Notes: generated by a model not told the origin, from the letters alone. DNA of 64,000 nt from Mayamaea pseudoterrestris (GCA_027923505.1 BROI01000002.1:2356001-2420000); one strand, 5' to 3'. Positions 35,885 to 47,279 are shown, numbered from the stretch's first letter. Numbers and translations are program-made.

Positions 35885-37212
35885 TCAAGGAAATCTTGAA
35901 GATATTTCGTCGGGAACATCATATAGCAGCGAATTGTAAGACACGTTAAAGGTAGTCAATGAAGGCATGGATGCTATGCAAGTTGGAAGGTCTCCGAGCA
36001 AACCGTTTCCAACGAGGGAGAGGGATGTCAAGCAAGGGAGGCAACAAATTTCCTTTGGGGCGGTCCCAACAAGATTATTCCAGTCTGACACGAAGCAAAC
36101 GAGGAGACACAAAGTGAGCAAGTTTTATATATTGCACTCGATTCATGAGTCCAGTACTGTCTTAGCCTACCAAGTGAGATCCTCTTTGCCGCGCAACCTC
36201 CGTCTAATCGCTCACTGCAGCTTTCGACGCCATACCAATTGCAAACGTCATCCGTGGACACCCATTGCGAATTGTTACGCCACTCATCGCCAGCCGTCAT
36301 TTCATAAAGCATCATGAGGCCGAAGCGTTCAGCTATCATGCCCATGTTGTACTTGTAGAATGTATCTACAGTGTCGTCCGTGTTAGTGGCAAGTCGACTC
36401 AGCATTTCGGCAAAGAGAACGGCAAAGATTTTGCCTTGAATGGTGGTGACGTTCAAAAGTTCTTCTTGTTCCGTACAAGATTCTAGCGCTTGTAGAATAA
36501 AATTGTGAATCAGAATAGTTCCATAGTCGTGCGGCAACTTTATTGGAGAGGATGTTGGTGCCTTGGAGTCTATCATCGCCGCTGGTAGCGTTGGGGGACT
36601 GGCTGTTGGCGACTCGCCGCGACCTAAAGGGATTAGTGCCTCCGTCTTTGAATGTCTCGTATCAGCAGGCGTCGATCCATCACCCAAGCCTTCCCTGACC
36701 GAGGACGTAGCATTGAATTTTTCGCTTTGTAGATGCTGCGTCGACTCTTCAGCATCATTCTGACATTGAGTTAGAGCGACACCCAAAGAGACGGCTAATA
36801 CAATCACGATAAGAACGCATGTAGCTGTCATTAATCGTGTTTTCTGGTTGGACTTCTTCGTCGCAAAATTGATCATGACAACGTCATGCTCATCGCCAGA
36901 GCTTCCTTCCTGGGTGGAAACGTTTGAAAGCTTCTCCGCTTCATCCACGCTGCTCCAAGGCATTTCCACAGTCACCGTCTGCTGCGGTTCCTTGTCCCAT
37001 AAATCAGAGCCAGCAATTGAAGGAGGGCGCGAATTAAATTCCGAAGCGGCCTCGCCCCGACTATTCTCCGGAATGGAATATAAAGACGCTTCATCAGCGT
37101 AGTAGCATGTGTCGGCTGAATACTTCCAAGAGGTGAACGGATAGAAGCCCGCCAACACATTATGCGGACGAGACGGACACTCTTCGTCGCCGTCATGTTC
37201 GTCTATTCCCAT
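35885..37212 (-). CDS. Single-pass membrane protein with short plant-type LRR, 413 aa, 2 exons
   Basis: Exons 37212-36171 and 36084-35885 join in phase 1 (GTAGGC donor, TGTCAG acceptor). Residues 1-160 are acidic and Ser-rich. A hydrophobic helix TATCVLIVIVLAVSLGVAL follows (about residue 160), so the C-terminal part is likely lumenal or extracellular. After a Ser/Thr/Pro stalk comes an LRR cap with WRNNSQW and NWYGVESC, then about two to three LRRs in exon 2 (LDWNNLVGTAPKEI, LSLVGNGLLGDLP). This layout recurs in large LRR families of diatoms. The repeat number is small, so the gene may be truncated or may use further exons. The start at 37212 was chosen as the first ATG giving the acidic cytosolic tail; the frame is open further upstream. 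Ligand unknown. Confidence 0.78.
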
Positions 37213-37570
37213 GGTGGAGCTTGTTTGCTTGACAATGAAAATAAAGGATGATGTGCAAAAGGTGCGCTTAGATGCAGCGACGCATGTGGCCCAGGTCTTT
37301 GGCATGCGTGAAAACTCGATCTTTGGCCGTCGTACCGTGTATGACTGGACTGGCGCGCACAAATTATTGATGACGCTCTCAAAATCTCAGTGGTACTAAA
37401 AGCGACATTGCCTCTCTCCATTCGCTTCGGCTTGCGACGCCTCAAACCCTTCAGCCCCCTTGACTTCCATCGGCGGCGAAACTATAGACGACACCGCTGC
37501 AACATCATAATTCCTCCAGAAAGCGTACGACGATTTTCGAATCAATTATTTTTTTAGGGAGAGGCTCAAC
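37213..37570. promoter_or_regulatory. Divergent upstream region of LRR and PH-domain genes
   Basis: 358 bp between opposite start codons. No distinct motif, repeat or RNA gene was seen. Confidence 0.4.
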
Positions 37571-39194
37571 ATGAAAGCGTCAGGCGCACCAGCAGCCGGA
37601 AACCCCTTGCAACCAGCACTCCAACAACTAGCGAGCGACTCGACCGGACTCAACACGAGCACGAGCAACAGCGAATCAGAGCACACCATTGTTGAGGTTC
37701 CTTCGCAACAGCAACCTTCGCCCGCTCCGCTGAATCCCTTTGATATGCTTGCTGGAGATTTGTCTGTTTCATCCAATACCTCTCGGAACCAAGCAGCAGC
37801 TGTTTCTCTTCCGGATTCTCCTCTCCGCAAGATCCCTGTGTTTATCTCATCGTCGCCAGCGACGTCTCAAGCGATGGAAACACGTCATTCACCAGCTACT
37901 TTGACGACTCCGGCTAAGCAGGATCGACCAGGGCAAAAGCAGCAAATTAGTGGAGCGCCACCACCAGCCTTGGTTCAACCCCGAGTCCTGCCCTTTGATT
38001 TGCCATCGCAGCCGATTTACAACAGTGTGGCGGAACCATCTCGAATTCCCATGACCAATAATAATTCGACAGAATTGCAGCTGCAAGCCAATAACAACTT
38101 ACCAGTAGATGACGACGACGGGAACACGGAACCATCCTCGCAGCCTTCCTCGCACGAGCAATCCATTTCCAATAAGACGACCTTTGCACGCTTACTGCAA
38201 TCCAAACGACGCAAGCAGGATCAAGACGACGATGACGAGGAAGCCATGAACAATGGCGCGCTCATATATGGATATTTGCAAAAGCTAGGTCGGAACGGAA
38301 AGTGGCAGTCGAGGTGGTTTGAATCGGACGGCGAATGCTTGTCATACTACAAGTCGAGCAAGCGCACCAAGCTATTGGCAACGCTTGATCTGGAAAAGGT
38401 GAGTGATTTGAAAACAATAATTTACAGTTGCGATGTTCGGATGAGAAAATTCATTTTCGCTGACTTGCTTTAACTTTGCTGTTGCTTTACAGGTCGGAAC
38501 AATTGAAGTCAACATAGATGATACCCGAGGATGTTGCTTCCGAATTGAAGTACTCGGACGCGATTATCACTTACGAGCTGAGTCGAGAGCTTCCTGTCGA
38601 GATTGGGTCATCACTTTAAACCGCGTTAAAGAAGCCAGACTTCAACAAGGCAACGTCAAGCTTGTCACGCCTTCGCCAAGCCCACTTGACCTATTGGACC
38701 CCCACGCCAATCGTGACATGACCCCTCGTGTCGTGGTTGTATCTAATCGGGAACGCACGAGGGCTGTCGACGAAGATGATCAGTGGGATGAAATGATGAA
38801 CCTAAACGGTGGTGAACCGGCGACTGTAGGAAACTTGGACCCATCGAAACGTCGTTCGGCACTTCAGACCGCCGTTTTGGCGCGTTGGTCCAAGCGCAAC
38901 TCATCTATTTCTAGACTTGCAGCCAAACTTGCTCGTTGGGCGCGCAGTTTGCAAAAGTACAGTTGCCAGGGAAATGCTGCGGATGATGTGCAATTAGACC
39001 GTCACGTTCATCCGCCGGGTCATGACGACGAGATGCGGAGTCGCAAATTATCTAAGGATGATTTAAATATTTTTGCAAGGGAGAACCAGCAATCCTTTAA
39101 TTCTTCCATGCCGCGGGGTGGTATCGACAAGGCCAATCGCAACGTTCGCGCGTTTAGCCTCACATCGGAGGATGAATCTCGAATGCTCGCGTAA
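37571..39194 (+). CDS. PH-domain protein, 509 aa, 2 exons
   Basis: Exons 37571-38398 and 38493-39194 join at a codon border (GTGAGT donor, TTTACAG acceptor). Residues 1-225 are low complexity, rich in Ser, Pro, Gln and Asn and probably disordered. A PH domain spans about 230-340: GYLQKLGRNGKWQSRWF, then LSYYKSS, and after the splice joint the last strands and helix with SCRDWVITLNRVKEAR. The last 170 residues are basic and Ser-rich. PH domains bind phosphoinositides or proteins; the partner here is unknown. No enzyme domain was seen. Confidence 0.82.
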
Positions 39195-39537
39195 TGACTC
39201 TTCAATTACGAGTCAGCATCAAAACTATTCGTCTATCTAGTCGTGAATCTGACAGATCTGCTCGCTATCTGCTTCACATAAGTAGTGTACATGTTTCTGT
39301 ATATTAATATTTTATAAATAGTCTACTTGGCCACGTTCTTAGCTTCCTCCATAGGAGTGAATGCCGTGTCTTTGTCAACACAAGGACGATTGATGGTGGC
39401 AGGCGTTACTACCTTTATACAGAAAGTGATAAGCGGCAGCAAACTTTTTCTTCAATTTATTGTCTAAATTTGCATAACAGTGGGCTTTCTCGATCCACTG
39501 ACACGTACTGTGAGTGAGGATCCCGGTTTAAAGACAG
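39195..39537. other. Intergenic between convergent genes
   Basis: 343 bp between the 3' ends of the PH-domain gene and the MYND gene. It is A/T-rich near 39300 and has nothing else that I can name. Confidence 0.4.
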
Positions 39538-40752
39538 TCAAACCAGCGCTGGATTACTGAACTTGCTGTTGGAGTTGCATGATCGCTGCTTCTTTGCAGG
39601 GTTGTTATTTGCATCAGCCCTCGACGCTTCAAAAGAGTCAATAACGCCGTTCAACATCCAGCGGTTTTTAACGTACAAATCGTTTGCCATGGTTCCACTT
39701 TGTCGCACACGCATGCCAGCAAAAGGGTTCACGCCAAAATAAGACGCCCCTGAAAAAGGCTTGTTTTCCTCCTCATCGGGAGCACTGTACATACCAAAAA
39801 TGTCAGCTAGTCCCGGAGGAATAGAGCGGATCATATCTTGCTCCAAAAGGTATTGGCAATCCGCAATGCCCTCCAGTTCTGTGTTGGTGGTGGAAAGAAA
39901 AGGGGTTCCCTTTGGAATGCTGGCCAATGTCTGTGTCCAGTCGTAATCCGGGACTGTGAAACCGGGATTAAAGAACACAACCAAATCAGCTCCCGGAACT
40001 TGGTGCTCTTCTAGCAGCTCCCTGTCATAGACGCCTATATGCGAACGAATTGCAAGCCTGCCCGTGACCTTGTCACCAAATTGCATCGACCTGGTCTCAT
40101 TCACATCCTCAACAGGACACTGTGGCCCCAATAAAAAGATCATGATGCTCTCTAAACCACGATATCCCGAAAGCTCTGCTAAGGCTTCTGCATAAGCCGA
40201 CGCGTAGTCTTGCTTCTGGTCCCAAAACTCGGAATCCATCGACGCTCCAATAACATGTACGATCAGACTCTTCTTCGATGCCGCCTTTTTCAATGTATCT
40301 TTAAAACTTGGACTCTCGGCAATCACATTTGCAAGCGTTGCAGGATATGATTCAAACTCGCTTTGGATGCGATCTTGCGCAGACTGACGGCGTTGATTAT
40401 CAAGCGACTCTACCTTGTTTTCTTCAATTGCTTCATCGTCGTTGCAAAGCTTGAGAAGCGCACAAAGTATCGCAGTATGTCCCAATGCGTTTTCTTGTTC
40501 ACTTTCTTCACCGTCAAATTTTACAGCAGACGGGGCGTTCGCGTCTAGCTGACGACACACCTCCGAGCAATACTTGACGCGACGGCACGCGGGGCACGTA
40601 ACGATTTGATGTCTCAGCTCCGCACCACAAGCGCAACAAGCATCAAACCCTAAACTCATGTTAAAGTCTTCTGCATAGCGAGCCATGAGATCCAGTGTCC
40701 GAGTCTGCTGCTCCGGTAGAGCGTCTAGATGGAAGGAAGCGAGGAGATCCAT
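39538..40752 (-). CDS. MYND zinc-finger protein, MSS51-like, 404 aa, single exon
   Basis: An N-terminal MYND-type zinc finger at about residues 38-100 shows paired Cys (CCACGAEL, CPACRRVKYCSEVC) and a closing His and Cys (HTAILC). The rest resembles the C-terminal domain of yeast MSS51 and animal ZMYND17: LIVHVIGAS, then LSGYRGLESIMIFLLGP, and PGADLVVFFNPGF followed by LSTTNTELEG. In yeast, MSS51 links translation and assembly of cytochrome oxidase subunit 1, but related proteins in other lineages are not well understood, so the role here is open. No clear mitochondrial presequence was seen. Confidence 0.83.
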   Translation of the reverse strand: MDLLASFHLDALPEQQTRTLDLMARYAEDFNMSLGFDACCACGAELRHQIVTCPACRRVKYCSEVCRQLDANAPSAVKFDGEESEQENALGHTAILCALLKLCNDDEAIEENKVESLDNQRRQSAQDRIQSEFESYPATLANVIAESPSFKDTLKKAASKKSLIVHVIGASMDSEFWDQKQDYASAYAEALAELSGYRGLESIMIFLLGPQCPVEDVNETRSMQFGDKVTGRLAIRSHIGVYDRELLEEHQVPGADLVVFFNPGFTVPDYDWTQTLASIPKGTPFLSTTNTELEGIADCQYLLEQDMIRSIPPGLADIFGMYSAPDEEENKPFSGASYFGVNPFAGMRVRQSGTMANDLYVKNRWMLNGVIDSFEASRADANNNPAKKQRSCNSNSKFSNPALV

Positions 40753-41044
40753 GGTCAGATCGGATTTCGAATTTCTGTGGTTTGAATCGACGCTTCAAAA
40801 GGAGAACCGTTCGGACGCTACGCTACGTGTTGACAGTAGCTCGATGAGTTTTGTTAATGCGGAAACGAAGGCACCAACCTGGACAGGCAAGCTCTGGAAC
40901 GAAGCCCTTGCTAGATACATAGAATGTTTGATTCCAAGAGTAGAAAGGTGAACGCAAAGGGTACACCGTCCACTTAACTAGGTCACTTAAGTTACACAAG
41001 TGAGTACACAATTGGAGAGTACCAGCACATATATATAGTTATTG
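40753..41044. other. Intergenic upstream of MYND gene
   Basis: About 290 bp holding the MYND promoter and the 3' end of the metacaspase gene. Nothing distinct was seen. Confidence 0.4.
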
Positions 41045-41125
41045 GACGTGTTCATCGGCGACGTGACATCCTCCTCGGGAAATTGACGTGCTCATCGGCG
41101 ACGTGAGCGTCCTCCTCGGGAAATT
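41045..41125. repeat. 40-bp direct tandem duplication at the metacaspase stop
   Basis: The sequence starting GACGTG and ending GGGAAATT occurs at 41045-41084 and again at 41085-41125 with three or four differences. The second copy encodes the C-terminal Arg-rich tail and stop of the metacaspase, so the first copy is a spare tail lying just after the stop. Confidence 0.9.
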
Positions 41126-43222
41126 CGCCGCTTCGTTGCTTCAAAATCATCTTCATCATCCGTCAACGACTCGAAAGACTCTTGCGCGGCCTCAGATTCT
41201 TCCTCCGTTCTCGTCTTGTACGTATCAGTCTCGTCATCGGAGAAAAACTCATCGTCTGGGCTGCTAACAAAGGTACAATTCATAACTTGTTCTAGCAGAG
41301 ATTGCTTTGGAGCTTCTTCCCTCTTCGCCATGACATCGTCATAAGCTATCGGACTTGCATGGCATACAACATTTCTGTTCGGACCTCGACATGCGTCGGC
41401 CAGTGCGTCGAGTATAGACTCTTGAGACATGACAATGTTTCGACGTTGCTTCTCCGACTCTTGAGCAATGTCGGTGTCGACTCCATCTGACAGCTCGCTT
41501 TCTGTCACTTGTAGTCCACGATCCAACGCCGTGCCGACAGTCTTGCCAAGCAAGGTAAATGTCGACGAATCGTAGAGCGTCTTGACAACCTTTAAAAATC
41601 GTACAAAGCTAAAATCATTATTCATAATCGGCTGACAGGTGATAAGAGAGGTGAGTTGTGTGATTAAAACGTTTGAAAAACCTGATACAATGTTGCAATG
41701 AAAGTTTAAACATACCTGAGAGGTCTCCATTGATGGTCGCCAAGTGTATGGCAAATCGACAATCATACCGGTATCGCAACTGTCAATTAGTATCGTCACT
41801 GTCACTCCATAACGCATCGGTGCTAAAAGTGTCTTGAAAATCAATGTGTCACGGATAATTCCAGCCTGCTTGTAGTCGCAAGGCACAATCGCTTCGTCGT
41901 AACTAGTATTGTCCGCATCAAGCGAGTCCAAGAATCGACCACCGTGCCCTGAAAACTGCACAAAAACTGCATCGCCAGGTTGACTTTCCTCCGAAAGCAT
42001 CTTGAGCGCGTCGACAATGTTTAAAAACGTTGGTGCCTCGTGCAAGTCATCATCCAACAAAGTCAACATTAGCTCCTTTGTCTCTGGAAAGCCATGTACA
42101 TTAACGATATAGTCCTTCATGGATCGTATATCATCGTGGCTCGCCTTGAGCTCAGCTCCTGGCACATTGGAATAGTTGCATCCGATAAAGAGCGAGCGCT
42201 TCTTACCCGTTGCAGGGACAAAGCTTTCCGGAACTAATGAAAATTTCTTTGACAAGTCAAGCCTTCGCGAAGTAGTAAGCTTCGGAACTTGAGGATACTC
42301 AATCTCTCGCATTTCGTCCTTCATCTTCCGAAGCAAGTCAGCCCATGCAATGGTATTGTGACTCGCAAATCCATTATCAAGCGAAAAACCAGACTTAAAC
42401 GACTTGCCCCAAGCAGACTCATCGTCATCATCATCATCGTCAAAGAGGGCGTCCATTTCTGGGTCGTCTGCGTCGCCGCTACGCGCGCTGTGGGCGGCAT
42501 CATATAGTACTTTTAGCATGGCATTCGTACAGGCTCCTCCGTATGATCTTCCAGGTTCCTGCGCACCGTCGCATGCATTGTATTCCTGGATAGAAAACAA
42601 TGTTTTAGGATTAATTAGTTGCTATAAAACATACCGACACATCATGACAAATCTCTGTACACACCGAACCAAGTTATTGCAAATTGCTTACCTCGGACGT
42701 GGGCAGGTCCCACATGGGCCCATACTTGGTGAAGACGCCGCCAATGATTCTTACATCTGCTGGGCAAAAGGCGGCGCTCTTGCGCGCATAATCTTCCGGA
42801 GATAAGACATTAATGCTCTGTTCCAAGTCGGGGTCGTCGCGCTTTGTCAGCGGCAGCTGTCCAGAATTGTTCGCCACCACTTGGAGATAGGCCATCAAGT
42901 CAGACATAGCAATGTTCACTAAAATCTGCTCTTCTCGTATATGAATCCCTTTCAAGTGATCATCGTCTCTGGTTTGGACAGCCAGACTCTTATTTCGTCG
43001 TCTCGGCGTGGGTGCTGTGGCAGCGTTGGTGGGAGTCTTTGTTTTGCCAGTTAGCTGCTGCTGGTTGCGAAGACGCCGCTTGCGAGCAGCAATTGCTTCA
43101 ATTTTATCAGCGTCAAATGAAGAGTTTTGCGATGATATAAGATTAGGCTCCGTTGTCATGTTCGTCACGACGGTGCTCTCGCTTTCTGCCGCGTGCTTGG
43201 CCTTGGCGTGTGAATTGCCCAT
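41092..43222 (-). CDS. Type III metacaspase (p10-like segment before p20), 646 aa, 3 exons
   Basis: Cysteine protease of the caspase clan that cleaves after Arg or Lys, linked in phytoplankton to stress and cell death. Exons 43222-42692, 42585-41716 and 41631-41092 are all joined at codon borders. The p10-like part is split by intron 1 (CPADVRIIGGVFTKYG, then YGGACTNAMLKVLYD) and precedes the p20 domain, which starts at KRSLFIGCNYSNVPGAELKA. The catalytic His is in VQFSGHGG and the Cys in ILIDSCDTG. The usual motif is DSCHSG, so two residues next to the nucleophile differ. After intron 2 comes SFVRFLKVVKTLYDSS. The acidic C-terminal tail ends in GGRSRRR. The p10-then-p20 order is what defines the algal type III class. 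Confidence 0.87.
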
Positions 43223-43725
43223 GGTTCAAGAGCAATTTACAATCGGCTAGAAGCTCTCACACAATAAAGGACGAACAGGACCTATATAACAAAAACGGTC
43301 GGAAGGACAACTGGATCTGTAAAAGCAATGCCTCTCTCTGTATCGATCGTTGTCCGGTGGGCCGGTGGATAATCGTGTGCGACGGATGTCCCTCTCGAAA
43401 AATCGCCGACGGGCGAGTCGGGTCAGATCCACTGTGATTTAAAATGTAGGCATGCTTCAGCGAGCGGAGATGGTGTCTTTATTATCCGTTGAGCTGGCAG
43501 GCTTTTTGATAGTTCGGATGACACGTGGGGCTATTAGCGGAATTTTTGGTGCACATGATAGCTAACCAGAAATTGTTGCCAAGCCTTTCCTGCGGACAAG
43601 AAGCTACCCACAGGAAATTTATATAGTCTACTTTAACTATAATACTGACTTGCTGATCAGATGTACGGTATTCATAATCATAACGATTCGACCAACACAT
43701 CATGACCGCATGTTTTTCCATTATT
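43223..43725. other. Intergenic between metacaspase and plastid protein gene
   Basis: 503 bp containing the metacaspase promoter and the 3' end of the next gene. No gene, repeat or RNA was recognised. Confidence 0.4.
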
Positions 43726-44829
43726 TTACATGGAACCAGTTCCGGTGCACTTCCAGGTCCATTTGTCATCCTCGGTGTCAATCACCAGGTATACTTCCGA
43801 TACTCCAATGTTGCTGGGTCGGAACTTAACAATAAAGTCAGTCGCTTGTCGTCCACTTATAGATCCTTCTGCTGGTTCCACCGTCCACTGACCATCGTCT
43901 GGACAAAAGGCAGCGCGGAAGTCGGAGAATCCCATAAAGCTGTTCTGTGAACGGACAAGATATAGAGCAGAGAAGCAAATGTGTTATACAGTTATTCAAA
44001 TCACTTCCGTATTTCCTTCCTCCGACGAACCTTTAATGGAAATTCAAAGGCTTCATTCCTGTTTAGGCGCGACTGGAGGTCGATGGCGCCTTCCAATCGA
44101 TCCCCAGGTTGGACCGGCCCAAAGGCTGTATTAAAATCAAAATTCTGGTTGCGCTCTACTCCAAACTTGGACAAATCTCTCCAGCTTTCATCCGTCGATA
44201 CGGAATCAAATTCATCCGTCATGAAACGTGCAGCTCGTTTGGACTGCAATACTTCCTGTTGATTATGCCAATTCTCCAACTGCTGCGCCCGTGACGTTTC
44301 GACTCCTTCTTCACGTAGCTTGTCGGCGTAACCAGACGACGATCCCCACGCATTGCGGGCCGATCGAAGTTTACTCTTGCCAATCTCGGCGCTGTTCGAC
44401 CATTCCTTCTCGAGACCCTGCTTTCCGTCACCTGCCACGCCCATTTGTCCGTCACCTGTGATTGTGAGCACACCATTAAGGTTAGCGACTTGTTTTATCA
44501 ATATGGTTGTATGCAGTGTGCATATATAAATAGTTGTGTCATCTCTCACCTCCATCAAACTCCTGGAACTCCACGTAGGAACTCCAGTCACCGACGCCAA
44601 ACCGATCCTTCTTGTCCTGTGCCATGGCTGTCGCTTCTCTAGAGTCGTCTCCTTCGTCCTCCTCTTCGGCTGTTCCAATATATTTGTTCAAATCATCCAA
44701 ATAGCCAAACAAGCGCGAGGAAGAGGTACGAATGGATGGGGCCAAAAATGATTGCAGTGGCTGCGACACGAACGCTGTCGCACAATTTGCGGACAGAACA
44801 ACAAGGAGACCAGTAAGTGCTAGCTTCAT
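43726..44829 (-). CDS. Plastid-targeted protein with Ig-like (MSP/ASH-type) domain, 307 aa, 3 exons
   Basis: Exons 44829-44550, 44455-44031 and 43944-43726. The joined frame is complete. The N-terminus is a signal peptide (MKLALTGLLVVLSANC) followed by ATAF|VSQ, matching the ASAFAP-type cleavage motif with Phe at +1 that sends proteins into diatom plastids, then a Ser-rich transit part. Next are GDWSSYVEFQEFDGG and a helical, charged middle. The C-terminal 100 residues (from about 205) look like an Ig-fold of the MSP/ASH type: GDRLEGAIDLQS, SGRQATDFIVKFRPSN, VYLVIDTEDDKWTW. The second donor is GTTCGT, weaker than the others. The family is unknown to me. I infer a stromal or thylakoid-associated adaptor. 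Confidence 0.75.
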
Positions 44830-45089
44830 GGTTGGTGCTTCAGAAACGGCAAGCAACGCAGTCTGTCTTATATGAATCTGAATTGCAAGCGAGTGAAGGC
44901 CGTCTGTCGGACTGGAGAATGCAAAAGATCCTCATGTCACCGCCGCGGACGTCACGTGGAGCCTTCTAGTCACGGAGCGACATCAGCAATCGATCTACAT
45001 CCTTCGCGATCCACCATCACCATGAACAACATTCGGTTCCTCGTTGTTGTTTAACAGCTATCAACCACAACTTCATTATCTATCAAGTC
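44830..45089. promoter_or_regulatory. Divergent promoter with ACGTCA and G-box
   Basis: 260 bp between the plastid protein and RPN7 start codons. GGACGTCACGTGG at 44947-44959 overlaps an ACGTCA bZIP core (44949-44954) with a CACGTG G-box (44953-44958). Both are known bZIP/bHLH targets; use here is inferred. Confidence 0.4.
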
Positions 45090-46487
45090 ATGGCAACGGA
45101 TAGAAAGAATAAAATGGATATTGATACGGAGGTTGAGAATGGACTTGCAAAGTATCCGGAAATGGCCCTCGCGCAACAAATGCATCGCATGGTGCACGAC
45201 GAGCAGTCTGACGCGAATTTGCAGGCCAAAGTTCTCGAGCGGATCCTAGTGGACCTGGAGAATCCGTCGTTGTATCGCCTTTTAAAGTCCAAGGTGACCA
45301 GTGCAGGAAACAGTAGCCTCATGTCTGTTGCCAAGCTCACTGAGGATGACTTGCTCAAGCTCGACAAGAAAAACTCCGAGCACTTGGCGGAACTCCATGA
45401 AAAGGTTGAAACTGCCAAGGAATCAGCAGGAGACATGGAAGTTATGGATGCGCGCGTTGAGATTGCCAAGTTTTCGGCCAAGTCGCTTTCACAGGAGGCT
45501 GCCTTGGCTGCTTGGAAGGATGTGGCTGACTTCAACAAAATTTCCTCAGGAAAAAAGCTCGATGCGATTATGGAGGGTGCTCGCGTCGCATCCTTTTACA
45601 ATGCGACGGCGATGACGGATGACCTAATTGTACAGGCGCAAAAGGTGGCGTCCTCTAGTGGAAGCGGGGGAGACTGGGACCGCTTGAATCGCTTGAAGGT
45701 GTACCAAGCTTTGCAAATGCTTTTGCATCGCGACTTTCGTGGAGCGGCCGCGCTTCTTTTGGGGTGCATGGCTACCTTTTCATGCACTGAAATGTGCTCA
45801 TACTCGGAATTCATTGGCTATGTTGTCTTGACTAATTTGCTGCACTTGCCGCGTGTCGAGCTCAAGGAGAAGATCATTGATGGACCGGAGGTTATTGGCG
45901 TTGCCAAGGATATTCCCGTCGTGGTAGGTTTTCAGATTGGAATGTTAAAGTTTCGTGGATGTATAGGATTCTCATTAGAACCATCTGTTTCTGTTTTGTC
46001 GCTTGCAGATCAAGTTGGCAAATTCGTACTACAACTGCGACTACAATTCCTACCTCAATGCCATGCTTGACCTCGAGTCGGTGTTAAAGCAGGACCGTTT
46101 CCTTGCTCCGCATACTGCTTTTTGGATGCGTGAGCTTCATATCTTGGCGCACAAGCAATTCCTGGATGCTTGTAAGTTGTAGGGTTTATTGCAACGTGAA
46201 CACGTTACACATCAATTATACCTCTCATCACTCTCGTTTCTTTCAAAGACCAAAGTGTGACATTACAAGCCATGGCTGCAGCGTTTGGTGTTTCGACCGG
46301 TTTCATTGATTATCATGTCAGTAGGTTCATTGCTGCCAATCGCTTAAGTGCCAAGATTGACAAGGTCGGAGGAACGATTGTCACCAATCGTCCCGACTTG
46401 AAGAATGCGCAGTATCGCGACATGATACAGAAAGGAGACTTGTTGCTCAACCGCATACAGAAGTTGTCACGTGCGCTCGACGTATAG
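45090..46487 (+). CDS. PSMD6: 26S proteasome regulatory subunit RPN7 (PSMD6), 411 aa, 3 exons
   Basis: Lid subunit of the 19S regulatory particle. Exons 45090-45923, 46009-46171 and 46249-46487 join in frame (phase 0 and phase 1). Family blocks are [16 protein letters not shown] with [11 protein letters not shown] (TPR-like helices), [14 protein letters not shown], then after intron 1 [16 protein letters not shown], and in exon 3 the PCI end: [36 protein letters not shown] and the hallmark [15 protein letters not shown] close to the stop. Length matches human PSMD6 (389 aa). It is transcribed away from the plastid protein gene. Confidence 0.95.
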
Positions 46488-46788
46488 TGTGTGCAGTGCT
46501 GGGTGGGATATGCACGCGACTGGCGGTTTAACGTAAACATAATACAGTAACAAACGAGAGATAATTTATTGGATCCTCCGCTAATTGTTAATCATAGCAG
46601 ATTTATAGAGGTATCGTCGTATTACACAGCTTCATAACATATACGGTAGTTACTATTTATGAATGGAAAGCTGATGCGCCAAACTCGTCGCAGTCTGTGA
46701 CCATACTGTTAGCGCCAATAGAAGATGAAACAAAAACAACCCAAATAAAACAAGGTCACTGCAAGCGTGAAGCTTCTAGAACGCTGAT
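46488..46788. other. Intergenic between RPN7 and the small acidic ORF
   Basis: 301 bp between convergent ends. It is A/T-rich and nothing was recognised. Confidence 0.4.
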
Positions 46789-47079
46789 CTACAAATGTTT
46801 CCGTTTCTCGGCCGTCAAGAGTCGACGGGATCGTCGGCCATGAGGTGTCAGTTCACTTCCAAGAATTTCCTTTGCCTTGCTTCGCATAGGCGTGCCCATG
46901 TCTTCTTCGTCGCTATCGGATGCATCAAAAAGAGCCTTCTTGGGTGTCACCATTTCCTCCTCCTCATCTTCTTCCTCTCCTTCGCTGACACTATCACTGG
47001 GTGCTCGAGCAGGTACCATCTCGGACATCTCCTTGACGGATAGAGTCGAAACGAAAAGAACAGCAATGAAAAACAGCAT
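46789..47079 (-). CDS. Small acidic protein with hydrophobic start, 96 aa, unrecognised
   Basis: ATG at 47079 begins MLFFIAVLFVSTLSVKEM, which looks like a signal peptide or membrane anchor. It is followed by a Glu-rich run, two TP-K/R motifs and a basic tail. A good splice acceptor (pyrimidine tract then CCTCAG) ends four to six bases before the ATG, at about 47086. A phase-0 donor near 47198 would join an upstream exon starting with ATG at 47278 (MNSSFPERLLLSVPSRWQIP), giving a longer protein. I do not know the family, and expression is unproven. Confidence 0.45.
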   Translation of the reverse strand: MLFFIAVLFVSTLSVKEMSEMVPARAPSDSVSEGEEEDEEEEMVTPKKALFDASDSDEEDMGTPMRSKAKEILGSELTPHGRRSRRLLTAEKRKHL

Positions 47080-47279
47080 GCTTGTCTGAGGAATTAACAG
47101 TAAGCAACAGCATGTCAGAACATTACTCAAGTCATTACAAATGAACAATCCGAAGCTCCTCCACATAGCTTTCACACGCTAGTACGTTGTCACTCACACC
47201 GACGAGCAGTGGTATCTGCCATCTGGATGGCACTGAGAGAAGCAGACGCTCAGGAAAAGATGAGTTCATTGTCTCCATA

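Noticed and set aside
41632-41715. Reading the metacaspase through intron 2, since the frame stays open
   Set aside because: The 84-nt stretch has a GTATGT donor and a pyrimidine tract ending in CTGTCAG, and its translation has no family similarity.
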